Below, in pieces: positions 50,634 through 59,098 of a stretch of DNA of 64,000 nt. The position numbers and the translations under genes were made by a program. The stretch is from assembly GCF_020215705.1 (NCBI RefSeq), contig NZ_JAIWNB010000029.1:58632-122631 (forward strand). The letters run 5' to 3'. The notes under the pieces were generated by a model, which did not search any database, was not told the DNA's origin, and saw only the letters and a list, made by a program, of their open reading frames with translations. The DNA is from Nonomuraea aurantiaca. GTDB lineage: Bacteria > Actinomycetota > Actinomycetes > Streptosporangiales > Streptosporangiaceae. Positions within the stretch are counted from its first letter, which is position 1. Every line of letters starts with the position of its first letter.

Positions 50634-51448
50634 AGAAGATCCCGCAGTACGCGGCGCTCCTGGCCTACATGGTCTTTCTGGCGTTCCCGCTGGTGTGGCT
50701 GCTGTCCACGGCGCTCAAGACGCCGCAGGAGATGGCCAACCTGCACCCGACGTGGATCCCTGACCGGCCGACGCTGGCCAACTTCAGCGACGCCTTCGGT
50801 GAGCAGGACCTGGTGGGAGCCGGGCTGCGCAGCCTGATCGTGGCCCTGTCCAGCTCCGTTCTGACGGTCGCCGTCTCGCTGCCCGCCTCCTACGCGCTGG
50901 CCCGCTACAAGGGCGTGCTCAAGCGGGTGGCGCTCGGGTGGGTGCTGGTCAGCCAGGTGTTCCCGTTCATCCTGATCATCATTCCGCTGTTCATGGTGCT
51001 CAAGCAGCTCGACCTGGTCAACACGCTGTTCGGGCTGGTGGTCGTGCACGTGACGTTCACGCTGCCGTTCGCGCTGTGGATGCTCCAGGGGTACGTGCGC
51101 TCCGTGCCGCGCGAGCTGGAGGAGGCCGCGGCCATGGACGGCGCGACCCGCCTGCGCTCGATCATCAGCATCGTCGCGCCGCTGCTCGCGCCGGGCGTGG
51201 TGGCGACGCTGCTCTTCTCGTTCATCTCCTCGTGGAACGAATTCCTGTTCGCGCTCGTGGTCCTCAAGGACCCCGATGTGATGACGCTGCCGCTGACGCT
51301 GGTGAGGTTCACCGGCCCTGAGGGAGTGTCGAGGCTCGGCCCGCTGGCCGCGGCGTCGCTCATGGCGACGATCCCGAGCCTGATCTTTTTCGCAATCATC
51401 CAGCGACGGCTGAGGTCCGGCCTGATGGCCGGCGCTGTGAAGGGCTAG
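50630..51448 (+). CDS. Sugar ABC transporter permease (MalG type)
   Basis: A 272-residue permease, also coupled by an ATGA overlap. The EAA loop reads LEEAAAMDGATRLRSIISIV, and SSWNEFLFALVVL is the conserved segment before the last helices. Typical six-helix MalG-type subunit. With its partner and the binding protein downstream it imports the substrate that the following glycohydrolases are expected to break. Confidence 0.93.
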   Translation: MKKIPQYAALLAYMVFLAFPLVWLLSTALKTPQEMANLHPTWIPDRPTLANFSDAFGEQDLVGAGLRSLIVALSSSVLTVAVSLPASYALARYKGVLKRVALGWVLVSQVFPFILIIIPLFMVLKQLDLVNTLFGLVVVHVTFTLPFALWMLQGYVRSVPRELEEAAAMDGATRLRSIISIVAPLLAPGVVATLLFSFISSWNEFLFALVVLKDPDVMTLPLTLVRFTGPEGVSRLGPLAAASLMATIPSLIFFAIIQRRLRSGLMAGAVKG

Positions 51449-51457
51449 GAGGCTCTT

Positions 51458-52771
51458 ATGCGTATCAAATCCGCGTTGGCGGCGGCGGCGATCGTCGCGC
51501 TGGCCGCCGGGTGCGGTGGGGGCGGTGGCGACGCCGGCTCCGGCGAGTCCGCCAAGCCCGGGGAGCCCGTCAAGCTCAACTTCCTCAGCCTCGCCTGGCA
51601 GAAGGAGTCGGTCGCGGCCAACAAGCAGCTCGTCGACGAGTGGAACAAGGCCAACCCGACCATCCAGGTCACCTACGTCCAGGGCAGCTGGGACAACGTC
51701 AACGACCAGCTCGTCACCTCCTTCGAGGGCGGCGACCCGCCGGACGTCATCCACGACGACTCCCCGGCCCTGTCGGGCTTCGCCTCCAAGGGCTACCTGC
51801 TCGACATCAAGGACAAGGTGCCCGCCGACCTCAAGAGCGACATCCCGCAGCCCGCCTGGGACACCGTCACCTTCGACGACGGCAAGGGCAACCAGGGCGT
51901 GTACGGCGTGCCGTTCCTCCAGGAGTCGCAGGTCATCATCGCCAACAAGAAGCTGCTCGACGCGGCCGGCGTGCGCGTCCCCACCTCCGACAACCCGTGG
52001 ACGTGGGACGAGTTCGCCGAGGTCAGCAAGAAGCTCACCAAGAGCGGCTCCTTCGGCGTGGCCTGGCCCATGAAGTCGCCGGTCAACAAGACGCTGAACC
52101 TGGCGCTCAACTTCGGCGGCACCTTCTTCCAGACCACCGACGGCAAGACGACCGTCAAGGTGGGCCCGGAGGAGAAGCAGGTCCTCCAGCGCATCCACGA
52201 CCAGCTCTACAAGGACAAGTCCGCCGACACCTCGGCGCTCGGCATGGGCACCGCCGACCCGCTGCCCGGCTTCTTCGCCGGCAAGTACGCCATGCTGCCG
52301 GTCGGCGTCTACCTGCGCCAGCAGGTCGTCGAGCAGGCCCCCAAGGGCTTCGACTGGGTCACCCTCCCGCCGCTGAAGGGCACCTCCAGCGACCAGGGCG
52401 CGGTCTCGCAGACCCTGTCCGTCGCCGCCGACAGCAAGCACCCGGAGGAGTCGCTGAAGTTCATCTCCTTCTTCCTCAACGGCACCAACCAGGCCAAGCT
52501 CGCCAAGGGCGACTGGCTGCTGCCCACCTCCGCCAAGGCCGCCGCCGACCCGGCGATGACCACCAAGGAGAACGGCTGGGACGTGGCCACCGCCTCCGCC
52601 AAGAACCTCGTCGTGGCGCCGTTCCTCAAGGTCAACGGGTTCGACGAGTGGAAGAGCAAGGTCGCGACGCCGATCCTGCAGCAGTACTTCGCCAACAAGA
52701 TCTCGATCGACGACGCGGCGGCGAAGCTGGTGGCGGACGGCAACAAGGTGCTGGAGCGGTACCAGCGGTGA
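51458..52771 (+). CDS. Sugar ABC transporter substrate-binding lipoprotein
   Basis: A 437-residue lipoprotein; AGGAGG precedes the ATG. The lipobox is ALAAGC (cysteine near residue 19). The family 1 binding fold follows: WNKANPTIQVTYVQGSW, EGGDPPDVIHDDSP and VNKTLNLALNFGGTFFQTTD. It is clearly a different protein from the binding protein of the alpha-galactoside operon. Its stop overlaps the start of the first glycohydrolase gene (GTGA). Its ligand defines the pathway but cannot be read from the sequence. Confidence 0.93.
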   Translation: MRIKSALAAAAIVALAAGCGGGGGDAGSGESAKPGEPVKLNFLSLAWQKESVAANKQLVDEWNKANPTIQVTYVQGSWDNVNDQLVTSFEGGDPPDVIHDDSPALSGFASKGYLLDIKDKVPADLKSDIPQPAWDTVTFDDGKGNQGVYGVPFLQESQVIIANKKLLDAAGVRVPTSDNPWTWDEFAEVSKKLTKSGSFGVAWPMKSPVNKTLNLALNFGGTFFQTTDGKTTVKVGPEEKQVLQRIHDQLYKDKSADTSALGMGTADPLPGFFAGKYAMLPVGVYLRQQVVEQAPKGFDWVTLPPLKGTSSDQGAVSQTLSVAADSKHPEESLKFISFFLNGTNQAKLAKGDWLLPTSAKAAADPAMTTKENGWDVATASAKNLVVAPFLKVNGFDEWKSKVATPILQQYFANKISIDDAAAKLVADGNKVLERYQR

Positions 52772-53784
52772 CTTATCGGGACAGGGCCCGGGGGTGTCTG
52801 CTCGGCCTGGCGGCCGGCGACGCCCTCGGGGCGCCCGCGGAGAACCTCACGCCGCCGGAGATCCGCCGGCGGTGGGGCCGGCTCACCGAGATCGAGGGTG
52901 GGGGCACGGACGACACCGAGTACGCCATCTTCGCCGCCTCGCTGCTGGTCCGGCACGGGCACGCGCTGACCTCGGCCGACGTGGCCCACGCCTACCGTAC
53001 GGAGATCATCCCCCGGGTGACCGGCCCGATGCGCGGCGCCGGGTTCTCCGAGCTCGGCACCATCGAGGCGCTCAGGCGCGGGCTGGAGCCGCCGCTGACC
53101 GGACTCGTCCATCAGCACGGCTGGTCCGACGGGCTGGCCATGCGGGCGGCGCCGTACGGCGTGTTCTGCCCCGGCGACCCGGCGGAGGCCGCCCGGCTCG
53201 TCGAGGAGGACGGGCGGGTCAGCCAGTCGGGCGAGGGCGTGCTGGGCGGCCGGGCGGTCGCCGGGGCGGTGGCCGCCGCGATGACCGGGGCCGCGCCGCA
53301 TGAAGTGGTGGCCGCCGCGCTGTCGGTGATCCCCGCGGACTCGTGGACGGCCCGCGACATCGTCCGGGCCCGCGACGTGATCGTCGCGAGCGACGCTGAC
53401 GTTGCGAGGGACTCGGCCTTCGCGCGGGACTCGGACGCTTCGAGCGATGTCGAGCTGCCGGTCGTCGAAGCGCTTCACCAAGCCGTGGTGGTCGAGCACT
53501 ACCCCTGGACCGACGTGGCGCCCGAGGCCGTGGCGCTCGCCCTCGCCGCGTACCTGGCGGGCGGCGGCGACGTCGAGGCGACCGTCACGTTCGGGGTGAG
53601 TCTCGGCCGCGACGCCGACACCATCGGCGCCATAGCCGGCGCCATCGCGGGTGCCGGGCAGGGGCGGGACGGCGTACCGGAACGCTGGGCGAGCAGGATA
53701 GGCCCCGTGACGGGCAAATGCCTGCCCGTCGTGGCCGGCAGGCACGTGCTGGACGTCGCCGACGAACTGGCGGAAGGACTGTAG
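52768..53784 (+). CDS. ADP-ribosylglycohydrolase-family protein 1
   Basis: A 338-residue protein of the ARH/DraG family, which cleaves ribosyl bonds using two magnesium ions. It has the opening RARGCLLGLAAGDALGAPAE, the first metal site T47-D48-D49-T50, and the second, GRDADTIGAIAGAIAGA, with D282 and D284. Both sites are intact. A short repetitive acidic insert (RDVIVASDADVARDSAFARD-like, about 200-228) is not typical. Start is the GTG overlapping the binding-protein stop. It has no signal peptide and should act on the imported substrate. Confidence 0.92.
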   Translation: MTYRDRARGCLLGLAAGDALGAPAENLTPPEIRRRWGRLTEIEGGGTDDTEYAIFAASLLVRHGHALTSADVAHAYRTEIIPRVTGPMRGAGFSELGTIEALRRGLEPPLTGLVHQHGWSDGLAMRAAPYGVFCPGDPAEAARLVEEDGRVSQSGEGVLGGRAVAGAVAAAMTGAAPHEVVAAALSVIPADSWTARDIVRARDVIVASDADVARDSAFARDSDASSDVELPVVEALHQAVVVEHYPWTDVAPEAVALALAAYLAGGGDVEATVTFGVSLGRDADTIGAIAGAIAGAGQGRDGVPERWASRIGPVTGKCLPVVAGRHVLDVADELAEGL

Positions 53785-53789
53785 GACGC

Positions 53790-54758
53790 ATGTCGGGGGA
53801 CAGGATCGCGGGAGCCTTCGTCGGGCTCGCCGTGGGAGACGCCGTGGGCTGGCCCGCCACCAGGCACCGGTCGGCGCTGCACGCGCCATGGAGCAGGCGG
53901 CTGCTGCGCGAGCTCGACACGTTCGCGGAGGAGCACCGGGTGACCACGCTGCCGGTGCCGTTCGCGCTGAACCAGCCCGTGGCGCCGCTGGCCGTCGGCC
54001 CGTCCGACGACGCCGAGTGGCTCGCCTGGACGGTGCGTACCATCGACCGGCCGCGCGCCGAGGCGTTCGGTGAGCTGGTGGGCCGCGAGGACATCCGGGC
54101 GCGGATCTCGGTGGCCACCGCGCTCGGCAGCCTGGCCAAGGGCGTCGAGCCCCCGGCCAGCGGCCACGACAATCCCCACCATTTCGACGACGCCGCCGCC
54201 GTCAGGGCGGTCGCCTTCGGCGCGCTCGGCCGTGACCCGGCCGAGGACGCCCAGGTGACCAATGCCGGGGACGGGCTGCTCGGGGCCCTGGCCATGGCGG
54301 CCGCGGTGGCCGAGGCGGTGGCGACGGGCTCGGCCGCCGCGGCGGCCGGGGCGGCGCTGGCCGTACTGCCGCCCGACACGGCCATCGGGCACAACGCCCG
54401 GCTGGCGCTGGACGTGGCGCGGAAGGCGGGCGACGCGTTCGCCGCCGTGCCCGCGCTCGACGCCGCGCTGCTCGACCACGTCTACAGCTACGGAGTGGGC
54501 GCCGCGCAGACGGTGCCCGTGGCGCTGGCGCTGGCCGTGGCGGCGGGCGGCTCACTGAGCGCGGCCGTACCCGCCGCCGCGTGCCTGGCCGCGCTGGCCG
54601 ACTCGGCGCCCGCGCTCACCGGGGCGCTCACCGGAGCGTGCGGCGGGCTCGACGCGATCCCGGAGGGGTGGACCGCGTCGGCGCGCACACTGGCAGGGTG
54701 CTGTCTGCCGGAACTGGCAGGAGAAGATCTCATCGAACTCTTGGAGGAACTCGCATGA
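53790..54758 (+). CDS. ADP-ribosylglycohydrolase-family protein 2, metal sites degenerate
   Basis: A 322-residue relative. The opening RIAGAFVGLAVGDAVGWPA and an SDDAEW at residues 72-77 (in place of TDDT) mark the family. The second metal motif, normally GxDxDTIAAIxGAxxGA, reads LADSAPALTGALTGACGG, so the paired aspartates are lost; the family-typical IPEGW follows. It may be a non-catalytic partner of its neighbours or have a changed mechanism. It starts five bases after protein 1 and its stop overlaps the start of protein 3 (ATGA). Confidence 0.85.
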   Translation: MSGDRIAGAFVGLAVGDAVGWPATRHRSALHAPWSRRLLRELDTFAEEHRVTTLPVPFALNQPVAPLAVGPSDDAEWLAWTVRTIDRPRAEAFGELVGREDIRARISVATALGSLAKGVEPPASGHDNPHHFDDAAAVRAVAFGALGRDPAEDAQVTNAGDGLLGALAMAAAVAEAVATGSAAAAAGAALAVLPPDTAIGHNARLALDVARKAGDAFAAVPALDAALLDHVYSYGVGAAQTVPVALALAVAAGGSLSAAVPAAACLAALADSAPALTGALTGACGGLDAIPEGWTASARTLAGCCLPELAGEDLIELLEELA

Positions 54759-55894
54759 CGCCGCTTGAGGACAGGGCGACCGGCTGCGTGGCGGGGGCGG
54801 CGGTCGGTGACGCGCTGGGCGGCGCCACCGAGGGCTGGACTCCCGAACAGATCACCACCAGGTACGGCGGGCACGTGGAGGGCATCGTGCCGCCGTACAA
54901 CGAGGACTGGCGCAACGCCCGGCCCATCGCCCCCTATCACAAGGGCGACGGCCACATCACCGACGACACCCTCATGACGCACGCGCTCATCCGCGTCTAC
55001 GAGAAGGTCGCGGGTCACCTCGGGGCGTACTCGATGGCCGAGCACTTCGTACCCGAGCTCATGGGCGAGCGCCGGTGGATCCCCGAGCTGGAGGCCGAGG
55101 CGCTGCCGCTCCAGCGGATCTTCCTGGCCGAGAAGTGGATCGTCGCCCGGCTGCACTACGGCCACGTGGACCCGCGCGAGGCCGGCGTCGGCAACATCGT
55201 CAACTGCGGCGCGGCCATGTACGTGGCGCCGGTCGGCATCGTCAACGCCGCCGACCCCGACGCCGCCTACGCCGAGGCCATCGACCTGACCGGCGCCCAC
55301 CAGTCGAGCTACGGCCGCGAGGCGGCCGGCGTCATGGCGGCGGCCGTCGCCGAGGCCGTGCGGCCCGGCGCGACCTTCGACTCCGTGGTGGCCACCTGCC
55401 TGCGGCTGGCCAAGGACGGCACCAGGGCCGCCATCGAGGCGGTCTGCGAGGCGGCCGCCGGGCTCGGCCACTGGGACGGGTCGTTCGAGACGCTGCGCGC
55501 GGCCATGCGGCCGTTCGACACGGTCGCCGACACCTACCGCGACCAGGGGCTCGGCGCACGTCGGCCGAGCCGGGTGCACAGCATCGAGGAGCTGCCGCTG
55601 GCGCTGGGCTTCCTCGTGGTGGCCAAGGGCGACTACCGCGACACCGTGCTCGGCGGCGTCAACTACGGCCGTGACGCCGACTCGATCGCCTCCATGGGCG
55701 GCGCCATCGCCGGCGCCCTGGGCGGGCTCGGCTCGATCCCGGGCGAATGGGTCACGCAGGTGGCCGAGGCGAGCCGTACGGACCTGGAGGCCCCCGGCCG
55801 GGTGATCGCCGAGGTCGCCCGCCGGGTGCACGCCGACGACGCGGCCCGCCGCCGCGCCGTCGAATCCGCCTTCGCCGCCCTCGACGGCCGATGA
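54755..55894 (+). CDS. ADP-ribosylglycohydrolase-family protein 3
   Basis: A 379-residue member with complete metal sites: T69-D70-D71-T72 in GHITDDTLM and D307/D309 in NYGRDADSIASMGGAIAGAL. It opens RATGCVAGAAVGDALGGATE. The central part (HYGHVDPREAGVGNIVNCGAA, then AIDLTGAHQSSYGREAAGV) differs from protein 1, which suggests another substrate or step. ATGA overlap upstream; a 22-codon reading frame links it to protein 4. Confidence 0.92.
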   Translation: MTPLEDRATGCVAGAAVGDALGGATEGWTPEQITTRYGGHVEGIVPPYNEDWRNARPIAPYHKGDGHITDDTLMTHALIRVYEKVAGHLGAYSMAEHFVPELMGERRWIPELEAEALPLQRIFLAEKWIVARLHYGHVDPREAGVGNIVNCGAAMYVAPVGIVNAADPDAAYAEAIDLTGAHQSSYGREAAGVMAAAVAEAVRPGATFDSVVATCLRLAKDGTRAAIEAVCEAAAGLGHWDGSFETLRAAMRPFDTVADTYRDQGLGARRPSRVHSIEELPLALGFLVVAKGDYRDTVLGGVNYGRDADSIASMGGAIAGALGGLGSIPGEWVTQVAEASRTDLEAPGRVIAEVARRVHADDAARRRAVESAFAALDGR

Positions 55895-55968
55895 TCCGCC
55901 TCAACCGGCCGAGGGCGCGCATCGGCTGGGCGCGGTCGGAAGGGCCGGTGGGCCGATGATCCGCCTCA
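55886..55968 (+). repeat. 18-bp exact direct repeat around two successive start codons
   Basis: GGCCGATGATCCGCCTCA occurs at 55886-55903 and 55951-55968 (65-base spacing). Each copy contains an ATGA stop/start overlap. Confidence 0.85.
55891..55959 (+). CDS. 22-codon linking reading frame between proteins 3 and 4
   Basis: The ATG overlaps the stop of protein 3 (ATGA) and the TGA overlaps the start of protein 4 (ATGA). The first 18 bases around its start (55886-55903) are repeated exactly at 55951-55968, around the start of protein 4, so the first four codons are the same. It may only serve to carry ribosomes across the 61-base gap, or be a product of a local duplication. There is no sign that the peptide itself has a function. 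Confidence 0.35.
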   Translation: MIRLNRPRARIGWARSEGPVGR

Positions 55969-57290
55969 CCTGGGTGCAGCCCGAGGATCTGGTGGGCCAC
56001 GAGCTGCGCCAGGCCGCCGAGGACGGCAGGGACGTGCGCGACATCGCCGAGCGGTGGCATGCCGCGGGCGGCCACGACGCCCCGCCGCGCGCCGGGGCCT
56101 CCGAGCCCGGCGCGCTCAGGCTGCGGCCGCTCGCCGAGGACCTGCTGGACGAGCTGGCCGCCATCCCGTCGCCGCTCGACCTCGACGAGCCGTCCGACCT
56201 GCCCGCTATCATCGCCGCCTGCCCGAACTGGCCCGCTCCCGCGGTTTTGCGGGAGGTCGATCCGGGGCGCGTGCTCGGTGCCTGGCAGGGCAGGGCGGCG
56301 GGCTGCGTGCTCGGCAAGCCGGTCGAGAAGATCCCCCGCGCGGGCATCAGGGAGATCGCCGAGGCCACCGGCAACTGGCCCATCACCGGCTGGTTCACCG
56401 CCAAGGGCCTGCCCGGCGACATCGCCGAACGCTGGCCGTGGAACCGGCGCAGCGCCGTCAACTCCCTGGCCGAGAACATCGACGGCGTCCCCGAGGACGA
56501 CGACCTGAACTACCCGCTGCTCGCCCTGTCCGTCCTGGAACGGCACGGCCGCGGCTTCACCACCGACGACGTGGCCAAGCTGTGGCTCGACGAGCTGCCC
56601 GCCGGCCGTACGTTCACGGCGGAACGGGTCGCCTACCGCAACCTTCTGGCCGGGGCCGAGGTGCCGGAGACGGCGACGTACCGTAACCCGTTCCGCGAGT
56701 GGATCGGCGCGCTGATCAGGACCGATGTGTACGGGTGGGTCAATCCCGGCGATCCGGCCACCGCGGCCGAGTACGCCTGGCGCGACGCCCGCCTCACCCA
56801 CACCGCGAACGGGGTCTACGGCGCCATGTTCGCCGCCGCCATGTGCGCGAGCTCCCTGGTCGCCGCCTCCGCCGCCGAGGTGGTCGAGGCCGGGCTGTCC
56901 GTAGTCCCGACGCGATCACGGCTCTACCAGGCGGTACGGCAGGCGGCAGAGGACGCCTCGGCGGAGAGTGACTTCGAGCGGGTCGTCGACCGGCTGCACG
57001 AGCGGCACGGCGCCCTGCACTGGGTGCACACGATCAACAACGCCGCCCTGGTCGCCGCCACGCTGATCCACGGCCGGGGCGACTTCACCGCCACCATCGC
57101 CGGAGCGGTCGCCGGCGGCTGGGACACCGACTCGGCGGGCGCCACGGCCGGGTCCGTCGCGGGCGCGCTGAACGGCGGGGTCCCGGAGCGGTGGAGGATG
57201 CGCGACTCTCTGGCCAGCAGCTTGACCGGCTTCGACGGGGTGGGGCTGGGCGATTTGGCCCGCCGTACACAGGAGATGATGAGGACATGA
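55956..57290 (+). CDS. ADP-ribosylglycohydrolase-family protein 4, with N-terminal extension
   Basis: A 444-residue protein. Residues 1-100 are an extension not found in short ARH proteins (IRLTWVQPEDLVGHELRQ at the start). The family domain begins near 105 with GRVLGAWQGRAAGCVLGKPV. The first metal site appears as EDDDLNYP (D181-D183) and the second as GGWDTDSAGATAGSVAGAL with D390 and D392, so catalysis is probably kept. It is joined to the ribokinase gene by an ATGA overlap. It is the most diverged of the four active-looking copies. Confidence 0.9.
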   Translation: MIRLTWVQPEDLVGHELRQAAEDGRDVRDIAERWHAAGGHDAPPRAGASEPGALRLRPLAEDLLDELAAIPSPLDLDEPSDLPAIIAACPNWPAPAVLREVDPGRVLGAWQGRAAGCVLGKPVEKIPRAGIREIAEATGNWPITGWFTAKGLPGDIAERWPWNRRSAVNSLAENIDGVPEDDDLNYPLLALSVLERHGRGFTTDDVAKLWLDELPAGRTFTAERVAYRNLLAGAEVPETATYRNPFREWIGALIRTDVYGWVNPGDPATAAEYAWRDARLTHTANGVYGAMFAAAMCASSLVAASAAEVVEAGLSVVPTRSRLYQAVRQAAEDASAESDFERVVDRLHERHGALHWVHTINNAALVAATLIHGRGDFTATIAGAVAGGWDTDSAGATAGSVAGALNGGVPERWRMRDSLASSLTGFDGVGLGDLARRTQEMMRT

Positions 57291-58171
57291 TCTCGGTCTT
57301 CGGCAGCGCGAACATGGACCTCGTCGCCTACGTGTCCCAGGCCCCCAAGCGGGGCGAGACGGTCACCGGGCGCGGGTTCCGTACCATTCCCGGCGGCAAG
57401 GGCGCCAACCAGGCGATCGCGGCGTCCCGCGCGGGCGCCGTGGTGGCGTTCCTGGGCGCGGTGGGTGACGACGGCTTCGGCGCCGAGATGCGCACCACCC
57501 TGGCCGCGGCCGGAGTGGAGGTCGCCCAGCTGCGGCAGGTGCCCGGTCCCAGCGGCATCGCGCACATCGTGGTCGACGACGAAGGCGGCAACTCGATCAT
57601 CGTGGTGCCCGGCGCCAACGGCACCGTCACCGGGCCCACGGCGGACGACGTCGCGGTGATCGCCGGTTCACGGGCGCTGCTGCTCCAGCTGGAGCTGCCC
57701 ATGGACGCGGTGATCGCCGCCGCCCAGGCCGGGCAGGTGTCGGGCGTACCGGTGATCCTCACCCCCGCGCCCGCCCAGCCGCTGCCGGACGCGCTGCTCG
57801 ACGCGGTCACGCTGATCGTCCCGAACGAACACGAGGCCGCCGCCATCACCGGGACCGACTCCACCGAGGCGGCGTTGGAGGCGCTGCTGGAGCGGGTCCC
57901 GGAGGCCGTCATCACGCTGGGCTCCGAAGGGGCGCTGTACGGCTCGCGATCAGGCGAGCGGCTGCGCGTACCCGCCGTAAAGGTGAAGGCAGTGGACACC
58001 ACGGCGGCCGGGGACACCTTCGTCGGCGCGCTCGCGGTCGCCCGCGCCGAGGGCCTCCCCGCCGCCGCCGCACTCCGCTTCGCCTCGGTGGCGGCGGCGC
58101 TGTCGGTGCAGCGCGAGGGCGCGAGCACGTCGATGCCCAGCCGCGCGGAGATCGACGACGCGCTCGCCTGA
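57287..58171 (+). CDS. rbsK: Ribokinase (PfkB family)
   Basis: A 294-residue sugar kinase. The signatures are FGSANMDLVAYVSQAPKRGE at the start, PGGKGANQAIAASRAGA (first PfkB signature), and AVDTTAAGDTFVGALAVA with the catalytic aspartate (second signature). It phosphorylates ribose at O5 with ATP; nucleoside or deoxyribose kinases are close relatives and cannot be ruled out. As the last gene of the operon it supports the idea that the glycohydrolases upstream release ribose. Confidence 0.92.
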   Translation: MISVFGSANMDLVAYVSQAPKRGETVTGRGFRTIPGGKGANQAIAASRAGAVVAFLGAVGDDGFGAEMRTTLAAAGVEVAQLRQVPGPSGIAHIVVDDEGGNSIIVVPGANGTVTGPTADDVAVIAGSRALLLQLELPMDAVIAAAQAGQVSGVPVILTPAPAQPLPDALLDAVTLIVPNEHEAAAITGTDSTEAALEALLERVPEAVITLGSEGALYGSRSGERLRVPAVKVKAVDTTAAGDTFVGALAVARAEGLPAAAALRFASVAAALSVQREGASTSMPSRAEIDDALA

Positions 58172-58339
58172 TGGTCGGCAGGTGGGGGTGGTGCCCTGCG
58201 GCAGGAATGCCGACAGGGCCGTGCGTCACTCGTGTCGGCTTAGGCCAGCGCCGGCTGCGGATGTAGGAGCCGCAGTCACGCGCCGAGCAGGTGGCGGCCT
58301 ACGGTGACCTGTCCGACCCTGGACCGCATCCAGTGAACC
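58172..58339. other. Gap after the ribokinase gene
   Basis: This convergent gap shows no gene. A GTCGGCA...TGCCGAC pair (58173-58215) could act as a hairpin terminator for the operon. Confidence 0.4.
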
Positions 58340-59098
58340 TCACCGGTTGTAGAGCCTGCGTGCCCACAGATAGCTGACCAGGGCGATGCCCGCGCTCCAC
58401 ACGGCCGCCTCCAGAAAGCTGGACCCGGCCGGCCGGCCGGCCAGCAGCGTGCGCAGCGTCTCGATGACGGGGGTGGCCGGCTGGTGCTCGGCGAACCAGC
58501 GCAAACCGGTCGGCATCGACTCGGGCGGGACGAAGCCGCTGCCGAGGAACGGCAGCAGCATCAGCGGCATCGGCAGGTTGCTGGCCGTGGCCACATTCTT
58601 GGTGACCATGGCGAGCGCGACCGACAGCCAGGTGATCGCGAAGGTGAACATGGCCAGCACACCGACCACGCCGAGCCAGTCCAGCGCCGAGGCGGATGGG
58701 CGGAACCCGATCAGCAACGCCACCACGGTCACCATGGCGATCGCGAGGAACGTCTGCACCATCGCCCCGAGTACGTGCCCGGTGAGCACCGAGACGCGGG
58801 CGATGGCCATGGTCTTGAACCTGGCGATGATGCCCTCGGTCATGTCGGTCGCCACCGAGATCGCGGTCCCCTGCGCGGCCCCGACGATCGTCGTGATCAT
58901 GATGCCGGGGACGAGGTAACCGACGTAGGCGGCGCGGTCGGCGCCGATGCCCGCGCCCATGGTGCCGCCGAAGACGTAGACGAACAGCAGCAGGAACACC
59001 ACGGGCACGGCCGCGAACGTGAGGATCAGCGTGGGGTAGCGCCAGATGTGTTTGACCTGGCGCCGCAGCATCGTCGCCGAGTCGGTGATCGCTCTCAT
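58340..59098 (-). CDS. ABC-2 type transporter permease (DrrB-like)
   Basis: A 252-residue membrane protein with six helices. It begins RAITDSATMLRRQVKHIWRY and carries YLVPGIMITTIVGAAQGTA and MTEGIIARFKTMAIARVSVL, which are typical of daunorubicin-type DrrB exporters. The ATG at 59098 overlaps the stop of the ATPase gene. Together they would export a hydrophobic compound, perhaps one made or modified by the co-transcribed P450. Confidence 0.9.
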   Translation of the reverse strand: MRAITDSATMLRRQVKHIWRYPTLILTFAAVPVVFLLLFVYVFGGTMGAGIGADRAAYVGYLVPGIMITTIVGAAQGTAISVATDMTEGIIARFKTMAIARVSVLTGHVLGAMVQTFLAIAMVTVVALLIGFRPSASALDWLGVVGVLAMFTFAITWLSVALAMVTKNVATASNLPMPLMLLPFLGSGFVPPESMPTGLRWFAEHQPATPVIETLRTLLAGRPAGSSFLEAAVWSAGIALVSYLWARRLYNR

